Shown: positions 1 to 13,600 of the stretch, piece by piece
Layout of the letters: the number at the start of each line of letters is the position of its first letter
How positions within the stretch are numbered: the stretch's first letter is position 1
From: Sporothrix humicola
Taxonomy: Eukaryota > Ascomycota > Sordariomycetes > Ophiostomatales > Ophiostomataceae
Assembly: GCA_021396245.1 (NCBI GenBank)
Contig: WNYE01000007.1
Location: forward strand, 310,001-374,000
Direction: 5' to 3'
Length of the DNA stretch: 64,000 nt
Notes under the pieces: model-generated
The model's database searches: none
Seen by the model: only the letters and a program-made list of their open reading frames with translations
Told to the model about the DNA's origin: nothing
Made by a program: the position numbers and the translations under genes

Positions 1-3000
1 GTAATATTGTCACGGCATACACTACCTTGCCCAGATCAGCGCTGAGCCACTCTTCAATACAATGCGCATAGCCCCTCACTATCTGTGTCCCTTGATGTAA
101 ATAATACAACGGATTGCAACCTTACTTTTAGAGGCTCAGTGCACAGAATTCGCCGACGCTACAACTAAAAGTAGTATCGCCAAAAAGCTTGTTTTCACCT
201 CCCCCTTTTTTTCTTCTTCACTTTGTGCCAACACCACACCACCCTCTCTGATTTTTGATTCTTTCATTTCGATGATCGACGTTATTTCTTCAGATACATT
301 GCAATACCGACAACTGTCGCGGGCACTTCCTAACGTCCGTTCCCTTACGACGTATTTTTGCCGATGCTGCCGATCGCTGTATCGAAAAGGTGCCGTTTCG
401 GCTAACGACTTGGGAGGGAAACCTCTCGAGCGGCAAATGACAAGCATCCTCTTTTCAAACGCTGTTATGGCCAACAAATTTGCTACTTGCTCACCCGGTG
501 TAAAGCTCGGCGCTGCTTAAAAAGCAACACAGAAAGTGAACAAGGGTATTTTCTCTCAAATGAATATTGAGGCATGAGCTTGCGCGGCACTGTCCTCTCT
601 CTTATCATATCCGGGCCTCGTTCTCGCTACCTCAAGCTATTTGAGCTGTCTATTTCGCGTGCTTCTGCCGCTTTTTTGACGGTGAAAGGCGTCTCAATTT
701 AGAGAGACGCGGCCTCAAAGCACCTATGTCGTCATAGGGGCCTATGAAGCAGTGGATAAGCCGTGCATATAGCCAACCACAGTTACAATGAATCTATATA
801 CACAGAAGGCTGTTGTCGGCACATTCCCTCAGCACTGGCGATAGGCGGCAGACTCGGAGGATTTCCCCATTCTGGGCGTCTTTTAATATCTGTCAAAAAG
901 ACGTGGATGGACCCTGGGACTCTGCCCCTTACTGCTATTGCTATCATCTCTCTCAAACTCAAATTTTGATTTTGTTTCTCCCCTCTTTTTCAATCTAAAT
1001 ATCTGCGTGGGCCTACGCAACACTTATCCCATATTTATATGACATGCAATAGTGCAAAGGTCAAAACCAACGACAAATAACAACAACAGTATGCGGGGAA
1101 TGGGAAGGGTTTTTTTCTTGACGGGAGCGGAAAGAAACGGCTACGGCTACGGCTACGGCCACGGCCAAGAGGAGAAAAACAGAATTCGAATCAGACGATA
1201 CCTGGACCACGGCGTAAACAGTTTATGAAATAAATATAACGCGGGCGGCTGCAAGGGACTGACACTCGCGTGGGCTATGATGACGTTGGCAAAACACCAC
1301 CAGCTACGTTTTCTCGGTTGACTAAGATATCTTCTTCGAATGCACCGTTATTCTTGGCAAGACCCTTCATTTGTTCTATTCTGTCTTCCCAGTGCTCGGG
1401 CTGCAATGATTTGTAAAACGTCCGCATGCGCCGCTTCCTTATTCTGACCTCCTCGCTTTCGCTCTATTTCCTATACCACTTCAAATTCGTTTTCGCATTC
1501 GTCGTTTCCCCTTCTCGCATATTAACTACATAGACGATGGAAAAAAACAGTGACGCAATCCCGTGGCAGAGTGCGTCTGTTGGTAATATGTAGATATAAA
1601 GACACAACAAAATGGAGACTTTCTTTTACTGTTTGTCTATTGCTTTTTTTAGCTGCCGAGCCGGGCGACCGAGAGTAGAGACAATTATGGCCGGTTGGCG
1701 GCCGTACATATAGGTATCAATGCCTGTTGGTTTCTCTCTGGCACACTGCGTCTCGTGTAAGTGTCTTGGCTACTGCAGGACTGGAGAGCAATACATCAAA
1801 ACAGCAACGCAATGGCCCAAGGCTGCATGTTCCTGAACCGCACGAGCTGGCCGGGGTCTTGGGTCGGCGACCATCTGCGGGTACTGCTGGCATGCTTTTG
1901 TGACTGTACATCTGTACTTCGTGTCTGTGTATTTGTGCTTCGTCGCGCAATGCAAATGTACACATGCCTTACGCGCCTGAATACACTAAGGTGTATTTTC
2001 TCTTCTCTTTTTTTCTCTTCTTTTTTTCTCTTCTTCTTTTTGTCTTCACCCTCATTTATTGTGTCTATTGAGTCGGCACACTTTTGTCACGTCTTTTTTC
2101 TCTTCTCAATCAAACCGCTGATTGGATAAAATGACACGATGGCATAAAAAACACCTGCATATTGGCGTTGTCCCAGAAAAGGCTCAGAAATAACACGGGA
2201 ACATTGGATAAATAGTGGATGGTTATTATGGAAGCATGAAGTCGAGGACTACACCTAGACAGATTAACAGAATTTTCTTCTTTTTACGATGCGCTGTAGT
2301 CTGCACCGCTTGTGTATCCATTTATCGTCTGCATCACTTATGGGTCTTGTTTCTGCTCGCGTGTGACTAGACGAGCTTTCCTGTTGTGGCAAACCCAAAC
2401 AACGGAATGAGAGACCGTCTGGAATATTTCCAATGTAGGACTTGATTTTTTGGTGTTTAACCTGCGTGCACATTTTTAGGCCAAGAAGTCCTTGACGTTA
2501 AGAGGAATAAGTGCATCTTGTAGACGTCTTCAATGTGCCCAGCGATCCCTGAAGGAACCTATGCTCTAGTCATAGTCTCCCTTGTATTGGCCAATATGGA
2601 ACATTAACATGGCCACGTATATTATGGACTTTTGGCTATAGCAGGGATTTTATACGTGAATAACAGATATGCTTTAGTCGGTTACCAATTGTGATCGTAC
2701 TACATACGTCACAGAGTCAGCGACGCAGAAGGAAGAAAAGAAATAAAAAAAAGGATTTATGACGGGATTAGGATAGTAATCAGAGAATAAAAACACGTGA
2801 AAAAAGATAAAATCAGTAGAGAACCATGATTTGAGGTTACAAAAGGAAGGAAGCTGGTATACGAATTAGGTTACGGAAGATGAGAAAGAACGAGAAAGAA
2901 CACAAGAAGAGTGGGCAAGGAACGAGAAGGAGCGAGTGGGTGTGCTGCTGTAATGGTGTGTTCAGCGGCGAAGCAGTCGCGTGGGAAAGGAACTCATGGA

Positions 3001-6000
3001 ACGGATAAAGAGGTACCGTTGCGGGCGCAGGAACCAGGCACGCCCACAAAGCATGCCCGTGGATAATAGGAAAGAGCAAACAGCACCCAGAGGAAGGCTT
3101 TACCAGTAATGCGTGCCTATTGCACCTTCTAAAAGGGCCCGATCTGTACAATGCTGCCGGTAGCAGGTGCGACTTGGCAATACTAATTATTTTGGCAAGA
3201 ACGAACGACTTGGTGCAATATGAAAAAGAGACGTACGAGGAAAGAGGAATGGAGGAAGCAAGAGGCTATTGCCAAGGCGGGACGAGGAGGTAGTGAAAAA
3301 GGGCGTGTCGGCAAAAGGAAGGAGGGGAGAAAAGCATTATTCGAGGAAAGAGCGACTCACACACACAATGTTCAGATAGGGCAAAACAGAATCGTACAGT
3401 CGGGAAGAAGCAAGAAGCCGCCATGAAGTGATTGACTTGTGAGTAGGCAGCCTTTCACAATGTGCGTGTGTACCTTTTTGCCCTTTTCTTTTTGGGAACG
3501 GCAGCGGGTGAGTGTCTCTTTCCTCGTGCTATATGCTATACCGAAACTTGCGTCAACTTAGTTCCATCTTTTCTCTCTCTGGCCATCGCGTAAAGTGCAC
3601 TGGGTCCAATGAGAGGAAGGAGCGAACGTGTGCCTATTTGTGTGTGCCTTGCTCTTTCCCTCCTTTCGTTTTCCCATTTATTTCCCTTTTGGGCAGTGTT
3701 ATTTGGCTGCGCTCTCCTATTCGTTGTTGCCCGACATCTCCTGCTTTTGTTGTTCTTCACCACCCCTGTACATTTTCACTCAGTTTCTCCCACATTCGCA
3801 CCCAGTCGTCGGTTTACGAAGATTGGCATTCTTGTCAATGTTTGCCGCATCCTACGACGGTTGCATGCCTTCCACACGACATATTTTCAACGGCGATGTA
3901 TATTCTCGCCGAATTTTCCATTTTGCAGCACTCTCCCCTGCCAGCCTCCTCTTTTTACTAATCGCAGCCAGCTTCGAGCAGCGCAAAAGTATCCTTCAAC
4001 TTTTCCGCGCGAGAATCATCACATGGAGTTTGAACATGTCGGTGCCTTGGGGCCCTTTTCTAAGCGGAGGAACAGCTGCGAAAAGTGTGGCAGTCTCCAA
4101 CTGTCAAAATACCCAACAAAACATGCAAAGATGAGAGCCAAGACCCAGGTCCAGCCCAACATCCAGCGTTCGCCATCTACTGCTTCCTACGCTTTGCCCA
4201 CGAGGCTGTTCTTCTTATGCATGGCCCGCCTCCATGTGGCAACGGCTCGTCCGAGACTGGAGAGAGTCGGGTGATTTACAGTTTGTTTTCCTCCCATATT
4301 GCGGTTTTCGTTGTCGCCAGTGCCCTTATTTGTTGTGTGTTCTACCCTTTTACTGTCATTTTCCTTTGATATGACATCGTCGCCTGCGATATTACTTTAT
4401 TTCTTTCGCTTGTTTGCTTTCATGCCATCATGCTCTTGACATTTCCGCTCTTTTTTACTCCTGATGATCGTTTTTCGTCGTCGTCGATGCGGCCACATTT
4501 GTCGCCTGTACAACTCTACCCGCTCTCAATCTAATTCCGACGCTCCCGCCTCCACCATTGTTTGGTCGACGGTGCATGCACCCTCCCTTCACTTTTCGCC
4601 TTTTTTGACAGCCTATCTCCCATATTGCAGGCTTTTCGTAGGGGCCTCGTATACGATAACAACCACATCCCTTCACGCAGGCAGATCAAAGACTAAAAGA
4701 CCAAAGCAGGCTGAAAAGAAGCCTGTGTCGAAGCACGACAACAAGACATGCAATGGAGCACAGATGGCTGGCTGGCCTCCCGGATCGCCCTATGTGGCTT
4801 GCATCACGCATGGAACTGAGCAAATAGGCAAGTGCATCGTTTGTTGTCCCTGGCTTTGAGCTTGCCTTTGCATTATCTTCTCGCTGATGATTTCCGTTCG
4901 CCATGTCACGCTCTGATCTCTACCTCTTTTTTCTCCATTCTCTTAGCATTTTCCTTTGTGTCCCTTCTGGCCGTTTACCCGCTCACTTTTGCACAAACTC
5001 ACTCAAGCTTTACCATTGTTCTTTAGTCTCAACATCCCGTTTTCTCTGCTTATCTTCGGGCTCGACGCCTTGGCACTTTCGATTTTATTTACGCACCCAA
5101 ATATTCCCTATTTTTCTTCAACTATGTCGTGGTTCTTCCCTGGGCCGCTGACCAGCCAGGTATTCTCGCTTTTGGATCATTTGGTATCTTTCCCATACTG
5201 ACCCCGTCAACCTAAAGCAGAAATTGTGGGAGGAGACAGGCACCGCCTATTCTCCACAAGGATCCTAGGAAGAAGTCAAAGCCGCCGCCAAGGAGACCCT
5301 TCGTGCCTAGTCTACCATGCATATGAGCAAGATGAGATGCAGACTACGAAAAAACTACGAAGGACACGAGATGGGAATAGAAGAAGCAGAGAAGCAGAAT
5401 AAAAAAAGAACTCTGCACACGACGAGAACAAAAACACAGTCCAATCAACAAGACCCCATCCTTCCACGGCACAACGCCTTTGGCCGATAGATCCACATCG
5501 GGCTGCACATCCACAAGCGCCTGCGTCTCGACCTCGTCTCTTCACCTTCTATTTGTCTCTCATCTTTGTACATCCATTACAGCTGGCCTGTACACCATTT
5601 CCCCGGAGGTATGTCATGCACAGTTCTCTGCCTTTTTCCAGCCTTCGTCCCGTTCGTGCACTCTCAATGCACTCGATGTGCTATCTTTGGGGTCAAAAGG
5701 TGGCTTGCACGCCGATCCATGCTCCCACTTTGCCATCTCTTCCTGCTTCCCGCCTCCATGATGACCATTTTAATCTAGTGGAAGATAGGTCAAGGTTGAA
5801 AAGAGAACACAAAATCATAGAGTAGGCCAAGTCTTCCAGTCCTTTCCCTTCTCATACAAAATACACAGCCAGTGGCGGCTGAACATTGACAACAACCTGG
5901 TCGGGAAGATTTTCCCCTTTGCCATGTCTTGGATACAGCCGCTACCTAAGCCGTTCATCTGCCCCTGCCCCTGTCTTTCTGTCCCGCTCCCTCCATTGCC

Positions 6001-6992
6001 TTGTCTCTTTTACTTTGTATTTCCTTTCCATTTATTTACTTCTTTTCCATTTTTGTCGTTTGTATACTTTCACTGTCTTTCTTTCCATTCCTGTCTTAGA
6101 CGGAGCCTGGCCCATGAGCTTAGCTGACGTCCCTTGCCAATATCCCCAGCTCTCCCAACACACACCCCCATCCTATACATACACCTCGCGGCACCCGTGC
6201 TCCAATAGTGCTTTTGAATAGTGTTCGCCAATAGGCGTACCGTATTTTCTTTCCAACTATACGGTGAGTATTATTCACACAGTGTCGTGGAGCGGATTGC
6301 GTTGTGCACATTCCTATGCAAGTCTACAGGCTGCTGTAGGTACAAGCGCTTCTATCTTTTTCTGTTCTCTCATCCTCTGTTGTCTTTACTGTGCTCACCT
6401 TATTTTTTCTTCTCATATTTCTATTATTACTCCAAGCCCTTCCTCCTGATATATAATATTTCCCGACTATTATATGAGAAGCAAACCGACCCTTCATTTT
6501 TATACACCATATGCCGGGACACGATCACTTGCTTTTTTATTGCTGCCCCTGCACTCTGGGATAGCTTGTTCTTCGACTTTGCTTGTCTTTCAATGTGGGC
6601 ACTTGCTTGCTAGTAGCTCTATTATAGGTTTATTATTTTTGGTCTGTACTTTTTACGTTCCCACTTCTTGTCTCTCTTCCTCCCCAGGAATACATAACAA
6701 AGCTCTTTCTTTTTCTTTTTTTTTTTTTTCACTTCCTTAACATCCTTCCTCTTTTACTTCTTCTTCTATTGTTTGATCTTTAAGTCAACGTTAGGTTCAT
6801 CACAACTTTGAGAACATCTCATACCTCTTTAACACTCACTCATCGCCTGCATTACCTTCAAGACCTATACGCCCATACACAACCTACAATCATCCTCTCA
6901 CATAGCGGCAGTACGCAGTAGCGACAACTCTAGTCAAGCTGGCTTCACAAACGAAATCACAGCTTTCGGGCTCAACTACCAAGGCGCCGGCC
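1..6992. other. Gene-poor region upstream of the CMR1-like regulator
   Basis: I recognise no protein, tRNA or rRNA gene here. Open frames are short, overlap one another in several frames and translate to low-complexity Ser/Phe/Leu-rich or Arg-rich strings. From about 3470 to 6780 the + strand carries repeated pyrimidine-rich blocks (for example around 3640-3800, 4880-5000, 5940-6090 and 6700-6780). The last block ends about 200 bases before the regulator's ATG and looks like a normal fungal promoter/leader tract. A short GGCTAC-type tandem repeat lies at 1141-1164. Part of this DNA is probably the long promoter or leader of the downstream gene; that is inference. Confidence 0.6.
1141..1164. 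repeat. Short tandem repeat, 6-bp unit (CTACGG), four copies
   Basis: Three exact CTACGG units are followed by one CCACGG variant. It lies in non-coding DNA and no function is suggested. Confidence 0.85.
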
Positions 6993-9900
6993 ATGGTTTT
7001 CTGTGCATACTGCGGGAAGAGCTTCACCCGCAAGGAGCATCTCGAAAGACATATCCCAAGCCGTATGCTTTATTCTCCTCATCATGACCGTCTACATATT
7101 GAAAGTAGCTAACAATAACCTCGTTAACAGACACAAATGTCAAGCCTCACAGGTGTAGCGCTTGCCAGCTTTCTTTCGCAAGAAGGTACGTCCTATTTAA
7201 CACATTCCATGAAGCAATAAAAATCCACTGACAACTGTAACTAACATCAACACAGAGATCTGCTGCAACGGCACCATTCCACATACCATGAAGCCAGAGA
7301 TCCCATGGAGCCATTGCCCGGAGGAGTCCCTACAGTAGCCGGACGGACGCCAATTGCCTGCCAAAATTGCGCCAACGCCAAAACCGGCTGCGATAAGAGG
7401 GTGCCCTGCTCACGATGCGCAGAAAAGAACCTTCCGTGTGCCGCTCGCTTTGCCCGCCGCTCTTCTAAAGCTGCCGTTCGCGCAGCTCAAGCTAGCGCCG
7501 CCGCCGCCGCAGCAGCAGCAGCATTTAACGCACAGATGGTGACCTCGCCGACGCAACCCGGAGGGCCACAGCCCATGACACCAGCAACCTTTATCGAGCT
7601 GGAGCAACAGCATCATGCATCAGTGGTCGTGGCAGGTGCGGGTGGTATGAAGCTGGATTCGCCTCCATTACGATCGCCATTGGGACTTGAGCAAATGGTT
7701 GTTGGTGGCCCAACTGGACTGGACATTTGCCTGTCTGATCCCAGTGCAGGTCTCGCTCCCTCTCACTTGCATCATCACCATCACCACAACCCTCACCAAC
7801 AGGCCCAGCACCATCACCTCCATCAGCACGCGCATCTATCGCATTCTCAGCACCCGGATGCAGCCCTCACTTTTGGCCAGCCAAAGAAGTCACCTCAACA
7901 CGTCCACAACCAACTCAGCCCAGACGACTTTCCCTCACCGCATGGGACTCGTGGAGTGGATGGCCTCGATGAATTTATGGGCTTTGGCGGTAGCAGCGAG
8001 TTCATGGGACAGGAAACAAGCTACCAGGACCTCATCTGGTCTGACTACGCAATGGACATTGACATGTATGCAAATCCATTGCAGATGGGTCGGCAATCCG
8101 ACATGGCTGCAGCTGCCGCTGCTGGCCTGATTCCGCCATTTACAGCCACGACAGAGTTGAGCGATATTTCTTCCAACTCTGAGCCAATGACTATGTCGTC
8201 ATCCCAAGGGTCGGTTCACACTCGCGGCACCAGCATCCTGTCTTCTACGGGCAGCGCCGAGTACGAAGGGCGCAAGAACAGCACGGCCAGTCTCGGCCAC
8301 GGTGTCGGAAGCTTGGGCGACATTGGTGGTGTTTCGAGCATCCACAACAGTGGAAGCGGGCTTTACCGACAGCAGCAACACAGTCTCCAGCAGGCAGCCG
8401 TGTTTGATATGGCGGCTATGGCACCGTGCAGTGACGGCGCCATTCCGGAGTTTGAGGTTGTGGTTGCATCTGAAGCCGCCTGGCCTCTCGCCCGCTGCAC
8501 GCCACCAATCTACTCAGGTGCATGCCCGCGAACGGCTATTGTGCACCTTGAGTGCCTGGAACAGAAGTCGAAGCAGGAGGGGACATGGACAGCGCTCGAG
8601 CAATTTCTTGACAACAACCAGTCTGATGCCACCGATGCGCCACAAGTTGTGCCATTGACTTCACGTTCCCGCGACAAAATGTTGGCAATCACCCAAAGCT
8701 TCTTGCACAAGGTCCTCGACATCCATCGCTCTGGAATGTACCCGAAAACTGGAGCAGCCAGCCCGGGAGCGTCCGATTTCAACTTCAATTTCATTGTCCT
8801 CCCGCCATCGCGCATCCTCGAGTACTTTTTGAAGAGCTACGTGCACAGTCTGGCCATCTACTACCCGCTAATTGTTGGCGGTGTTGTGGATCCCAACGAG
8901 ATGCTCGACAACAACCAGGCTTCGACACTTTTGGTGCTGCTGATGATTGCGCAAGGTGCAGCAACAGTGCCCATGGCCGAGGCTCGCTATTTGTCGGCCG
9001 GATTGTCCGAGACGTGTCGCATCTCACTGTTTGACATTATCGAGAAAAACGTTGAGCTGTCAGCAGACCCGACAGCATTGCGCTGCGCCCTCTTGTTTAC
9101 TCTCCTGGGCGCATGGAGTGGCGACAAGTGGCAAATGGACATTGCCATGGGTCAGCGCAGCATGTATCTTTCGGTGAGTCTATTCTCTCGGTTCTTTCTT
9201 GTGTCTTTTTCGTGTTTACAAGCCGTTCAATTGCTAACATAATCTTAGATGCTGAAACATGCCGGTATGCTTGAGCCACAGCCGTCTATGGTGCCGAGTC
9301 TGGGCAGTTCTACTAGTACAGAGCTTCAGTGGCGTTCGTGGCTGCACCGGGAGTCGCAGAATCGCCTCGTCTACAACTGGGTAATGGTTGATCAGGAACT
9401 GAGCCTGTTCCACGACACAGCGCCTGTCCTATCCATCAGCGACCTTCAATGCCCTCTGCCCAGTTCCGAGGCCTTGTGGCTTGCGCCCACAGCCGATCGC
9501 TGGGCCGCCATTGCTCAGAGTACCTACAGCGCGACGGCGACTGGATCCAGCAGCAACAACAACAGCGCGTCTTCTGCATCATCGCCGACACCGTCGCTCT
9601 GCGAGCTTTTCCAGGATTTCTTGCACGAAAACCTCGCTCGCCGCAAGACCACGCTCTCGCCTCAGCAGCTGCGCCTTCTTCTGCACCCACTTCAAGGCCT
9701 GCTCTGCCATCTGCGCCAGATGTTGTCTTGCCTGCCTGAAGTGCCTCCTGTGCGCCGCACCACCAACCGCACGGTCACCAAGGCTTCAACCATGCAGCGT
9801 CTTGAGGAGGTTCAGGCTCAGCTGCAGCATTGGTATGAGCTGTCGATGGCTTACTACAAGGCCAACCCAGGCTGTGCTGTCACACGTTGCAATCTGGTGC

Positions 9901-10631
9901 TCTACCACTTGATCTCACTCAATGCTGTCACCAACTTCCCCGAGATTGAGCGCCTGGCGCGTCGCGACGGGTTCTCGGGCTCCACAGATCCGACGACCCG
10001 CCACAAGCGCTGCATCTTCTTGCGCGAAGAGGCCGTCTTCCATTGCGGCCAAGTCTTACGCGTCCTGCGCCAGATGCCTGCCGACCGTCGTCCCAGCTGG
10101 TGGAGTGCCGCACTCTATCGTGCCGTTCTGATTCTCTGGGCCGACAGTGTTTGTACCGCTGACAACAACGCGGCAAACCAGCAAAAGACCGCCGATACCT
10201 CCATGGTTGGAGCTCCAGCCACTAGCGGTACATCCCCGGCAATGATTGGCTCTCCCATCAAGGGTAGCCCAGCCGCACTTTCACCTGGTCTTAGCCCCAG
10301 AAGTCAGGGCAGCAACCACGGCCTAAATGGTCCCGGTGATGCAGTGAACACAGGTAGTGCCAATACCAGTGTGAATGCTGCGTCCCTAGTCGCCATTGAC
10401 AGCGTCACCCCCGAAGACCAGGCAGTTATTGCCTATCTCTGGGGCGGAGATGGCGTCACGGCTGTGCTCACCCACAGCGACGGCAGCCATTTTACTTTGG
10501 ACACTCCGTCTGAGATTTTAGCCTACGGTGTCAAGCGCATTGATGAGGCAGTGAGCACCCGCATTAGCGATGGCATCCGTCGCAAGCTACTCGCACTGTC
10601 GAGCAACTGGAACGGCGATGTTGTCATGTAA
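6993..10631 (+). CDS. cmr1: CMR1/PIG1-type melanin transcription factor (C2H2 + Zn2Cys6)
   Basis: Nuclear activator of DHN-melanin genes. I read four exons: 6993-7062, 7131-7185, 7256-9173 and 9249-10631, giving 1141 residues. The first two short exons encode two C2H2 fingers: C4-x2-C7-x12-H20-x3-H24 and C32-x2-C35-x12-H48-x4-H53. Intron 1 splits the H24 codon and intron 2 splits R42, so the fingers exist only after splicing. A Zn2Cys6 cluster follows at C77, C80, C87, C93, C96 and C103. This finger pair plus binuclear cluster is the hallmark of CMR1 (Cochliobolus/Colletotrichum) and PIG1 (Magnaporthe). An Ala tract (about 122-131) and a His-rich run (about 212-241) precede a large C-terminal regulatory region. 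All junctions keep frame; the last intron (9174-9248) begins GTGAGT and ends CTTAG. It is somewhat longer than the roughly 1000 residues I recall for the family. The reductase follows 4.3 kb downstream on the same strand. Confidence 0.93.
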
Positions 10632-13600
10632 TCTCATTTACTTTGTTCCTCTTCTTTTATTTGCATTTAATACTTGGATTTCTTCTTCTTTTCCTTTTCA
10701 ACTTATACCAAACAATGACAAACAAACATAACGAAAATTGATGGAAGGAGGATACACACATGGAAATTTGGGCGGATATACTGATTTTAGCTTATCATCA
10801 TCCTTGAATTGGACAAGGCGGTTTTCAGAATAGTTTTTGGTTTCGCTCTGTGATTTTCTTCACTTTTTTTTTTTCTTTTTTCTAATCTTCAAAGGAAAGT
10901 CTCATAATTTTTAGCGCATTCTCTGTTATTTGTTCATTTGTGTTTTTTCTTTTTTGTTCATATTTACAAGTCTCAATACTTGTGAAAAGAAGATGAAAAA
11001 CAAAAAAAAAGAAAAACAATTAATACTACCATTGTCAATCATGTGTACAGTACACGATCAAAAGCACTCACCCGCAAAATAGAAGCATTCAGCTAACATG
11101 AAGTAAGTCTTTAGACCAAAAACAAGTACCTGCCAAGCTAAAACCCAAAGCTGCCAAATACGGCCCGGAAGGACAAGGACCAGGCTTGTTGAACAGCAGT
11201 TGGCAATATACAAAATACGTGTACAGAACCGTCTCCTCTCCCAATTACAGCCCGAGTAGTCAGAAAGGCAAAACATTGTCAGAATCCCAGAATCCTGGTG
11301 GCGTTTTTGCCACGCCGTCTCCATGTGCTCAGACTTAATATGCCACAATTGTCGCTTCGACGAGGGATTTTGCGCATATTGCTTCCAAATCAACAAGAGC
11401 AGATCCTGGGGGCCAGACACGCGGCAAAGGAGGGACAAATAGTAAAAATAGCGATACAAACAGGACACTTGTGCCCAGCATTAAGAAGAGGAGAAAAGTA
11501 GAAAATAAAATCTCCGCTGCAAGGGGTATAATACGACGCTGCATACGATCGAGCATTTGGAACAAACTATGAGTACAGTTCCATGAAGCTTTAAAGTTAG
11601 AGGTAAATATATGTCAATTCGGACTTAGACATGCTAAGTCCACGAAGGCAACGAGCTATGTCAGTGTCTATTTATCACAAACGTTTATTTCATCGAGATG
11701 TTGACTAAAGAAGGAGACCTATATCAGAAGTGTGTTATCATAACATACCTTTGATATAATTAGTCTCTATGTTAATGACGAGTAATATTACAGAGTCAGG
11801 GGTGTGAAGCTAGGGTCCACAGAAGGATTCTTTTGCCGTGCCTGAGGGGAGAACACATTTTCATATCTTGGATCTGCTCCTGCGATCTTGCACGCCACCA
11901 ACAGGCCATCATTTGGCAAGCCGCTGCCATTCCGCCCCCCATCCTAACTCTAGTCTGCAATTCTACAATTTACGAGCAGAAGGTCGCGGCATCCCCGGCG
12001 GCACAATAACGTTTCGTACCTGGATGCCGACACTCAACCAGCGGTTGCCACTCGCCCTAATCTCACTTCTCACTCCCCACGTTCCGTCTGTTCCGTTGAA
12101 TGGGAAGACCTGTTGGTGTGCACAGATGGGGAGAGACGAACAATAGAGTGAGACGGCTACCCGCTCTCGGGTACAAGGGGATATGGATGTTGGCTGTGGC
12201 TTCCATCTTCTTTTGAATTTGCAGCTAAGATGAACGCTTGGCCAAGGCGGCGTGTTAGTGAGCAGATTCCGCCATCTTCTCAAGGATTTCAAGAGTCAGC
12301 CGTATGCCCGATTTGGCAAAATAGGCCGACGTCAAGCTTGGGATCTGAGTGAGAAATACAGATTGGGTCGTGGCCCAGATCCTCGTGGCAAACTTGTAAG
12401 CGAGGAAAACAAGATGGCCAGAAAGGCAAGGCGTATTAGGAGAGAAAGAAATTCTCCGAGATTTGTCTAGACTCGACGGCTGGAAGGTGGAAAAAGGTTG
12501 TGGTGTCAGAGTACGCTCAGCCTTTCTTGCTTCTTTCCATCCTTGGAGGATTGATTTTTAGCCAACCGACAGAGTGATGTGAGAAGAAATAAACAATAAA
12601 GACTCAAATTCGCTAGATGCCGTACTTGAAAGGCTGTATTGATAGCCAGGCACACTTTTCTGAAGAACAGATTTCGGCATGTTTCTTGAAGAATAGATAC
12701 GATAAGAAAGCCGATCGCGGCTCCGAAGCTGAAAACCGAACTACTTGTCACAGTAGAGGTTAGCTTAGAGTCACCTAAATCAATATCTAGGGAAAATTGG
12801 TGGCAATTCCACACAATGGGAAAATGAAATGTAGCGTGTATGCTTCATATATAGAGAAGGAGAAAAGGGGAATTATGAGTGTATATTGAAAAAAGATCTA
12901 CAAAAATACTGCAAAGCGTTGGACGCGAATTGCTCATCTGTGGCCCGCTGCCGCGTTGTCTTTTTTCCACTTTTCCACGTTCCAATATACTACTGACAGC
13001 CGCACCCTACCTCGAACATATATGGGTACCTTTTATTATTGCTTGCATCATAGTCGAGAAAATGGATCAAAGGAGAGTTACGAGAGGGGCAGGACGGGCT
13101 GTGTACATTGCATGTATGCACGACTTGCAGTAAGAGAGCATGGCATCGGGGGGATTGAATATTCCGAGCCACCGTGGAGATTCACATATTTCGTGGAGAG
13201 AGCACGTGAATATTCCGCCTCGGCAAATTGATGTGGTGATCGCACTTTATTGTTGACGTGAAGTACGTATGGCCAATAAATGGCAGGACTGAGATGGGAT
13301 ATTAGCCTAAACGCATGCAAAGTAAAACCAAGCCAGGCGAGTGGTTATGGGCAGAAGTTCATATGTATCTGATGAAAAGTGTCAAGAACTGAAACTTAAG
13401 GCATATTGTGGCGCCTGTACGTCCTGCTATAGCCGATGCGGGTGTCGCGTCTGTCCTTGCTGTCGTCGATTTGATGCCGTCTGATGCCGTGTTTGCTCCG
13501 AATACCTCGGTTTAAAGGTTGTCCCGCGCCGGTTTGAGACGGGCGGGCGCAAAGAAAAACACCCTGAATTGAGACTACACTCTTGAAGCCACGAAAAAAC

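Noticed and set aside
3609..4274. 221-codon frame overlapping a 168-codon frame in another phase
   Set aside because: Both arise from the same pyrimidine-rich DNA and look equally unnatural; no domain or splice pattern supports either.
11058..11468. 136-codon minus-strand frame between CMR1-like gene and reductase
   Set aside because: No domain; Cys/Trp/Phe-rich composition typical of chance translation.
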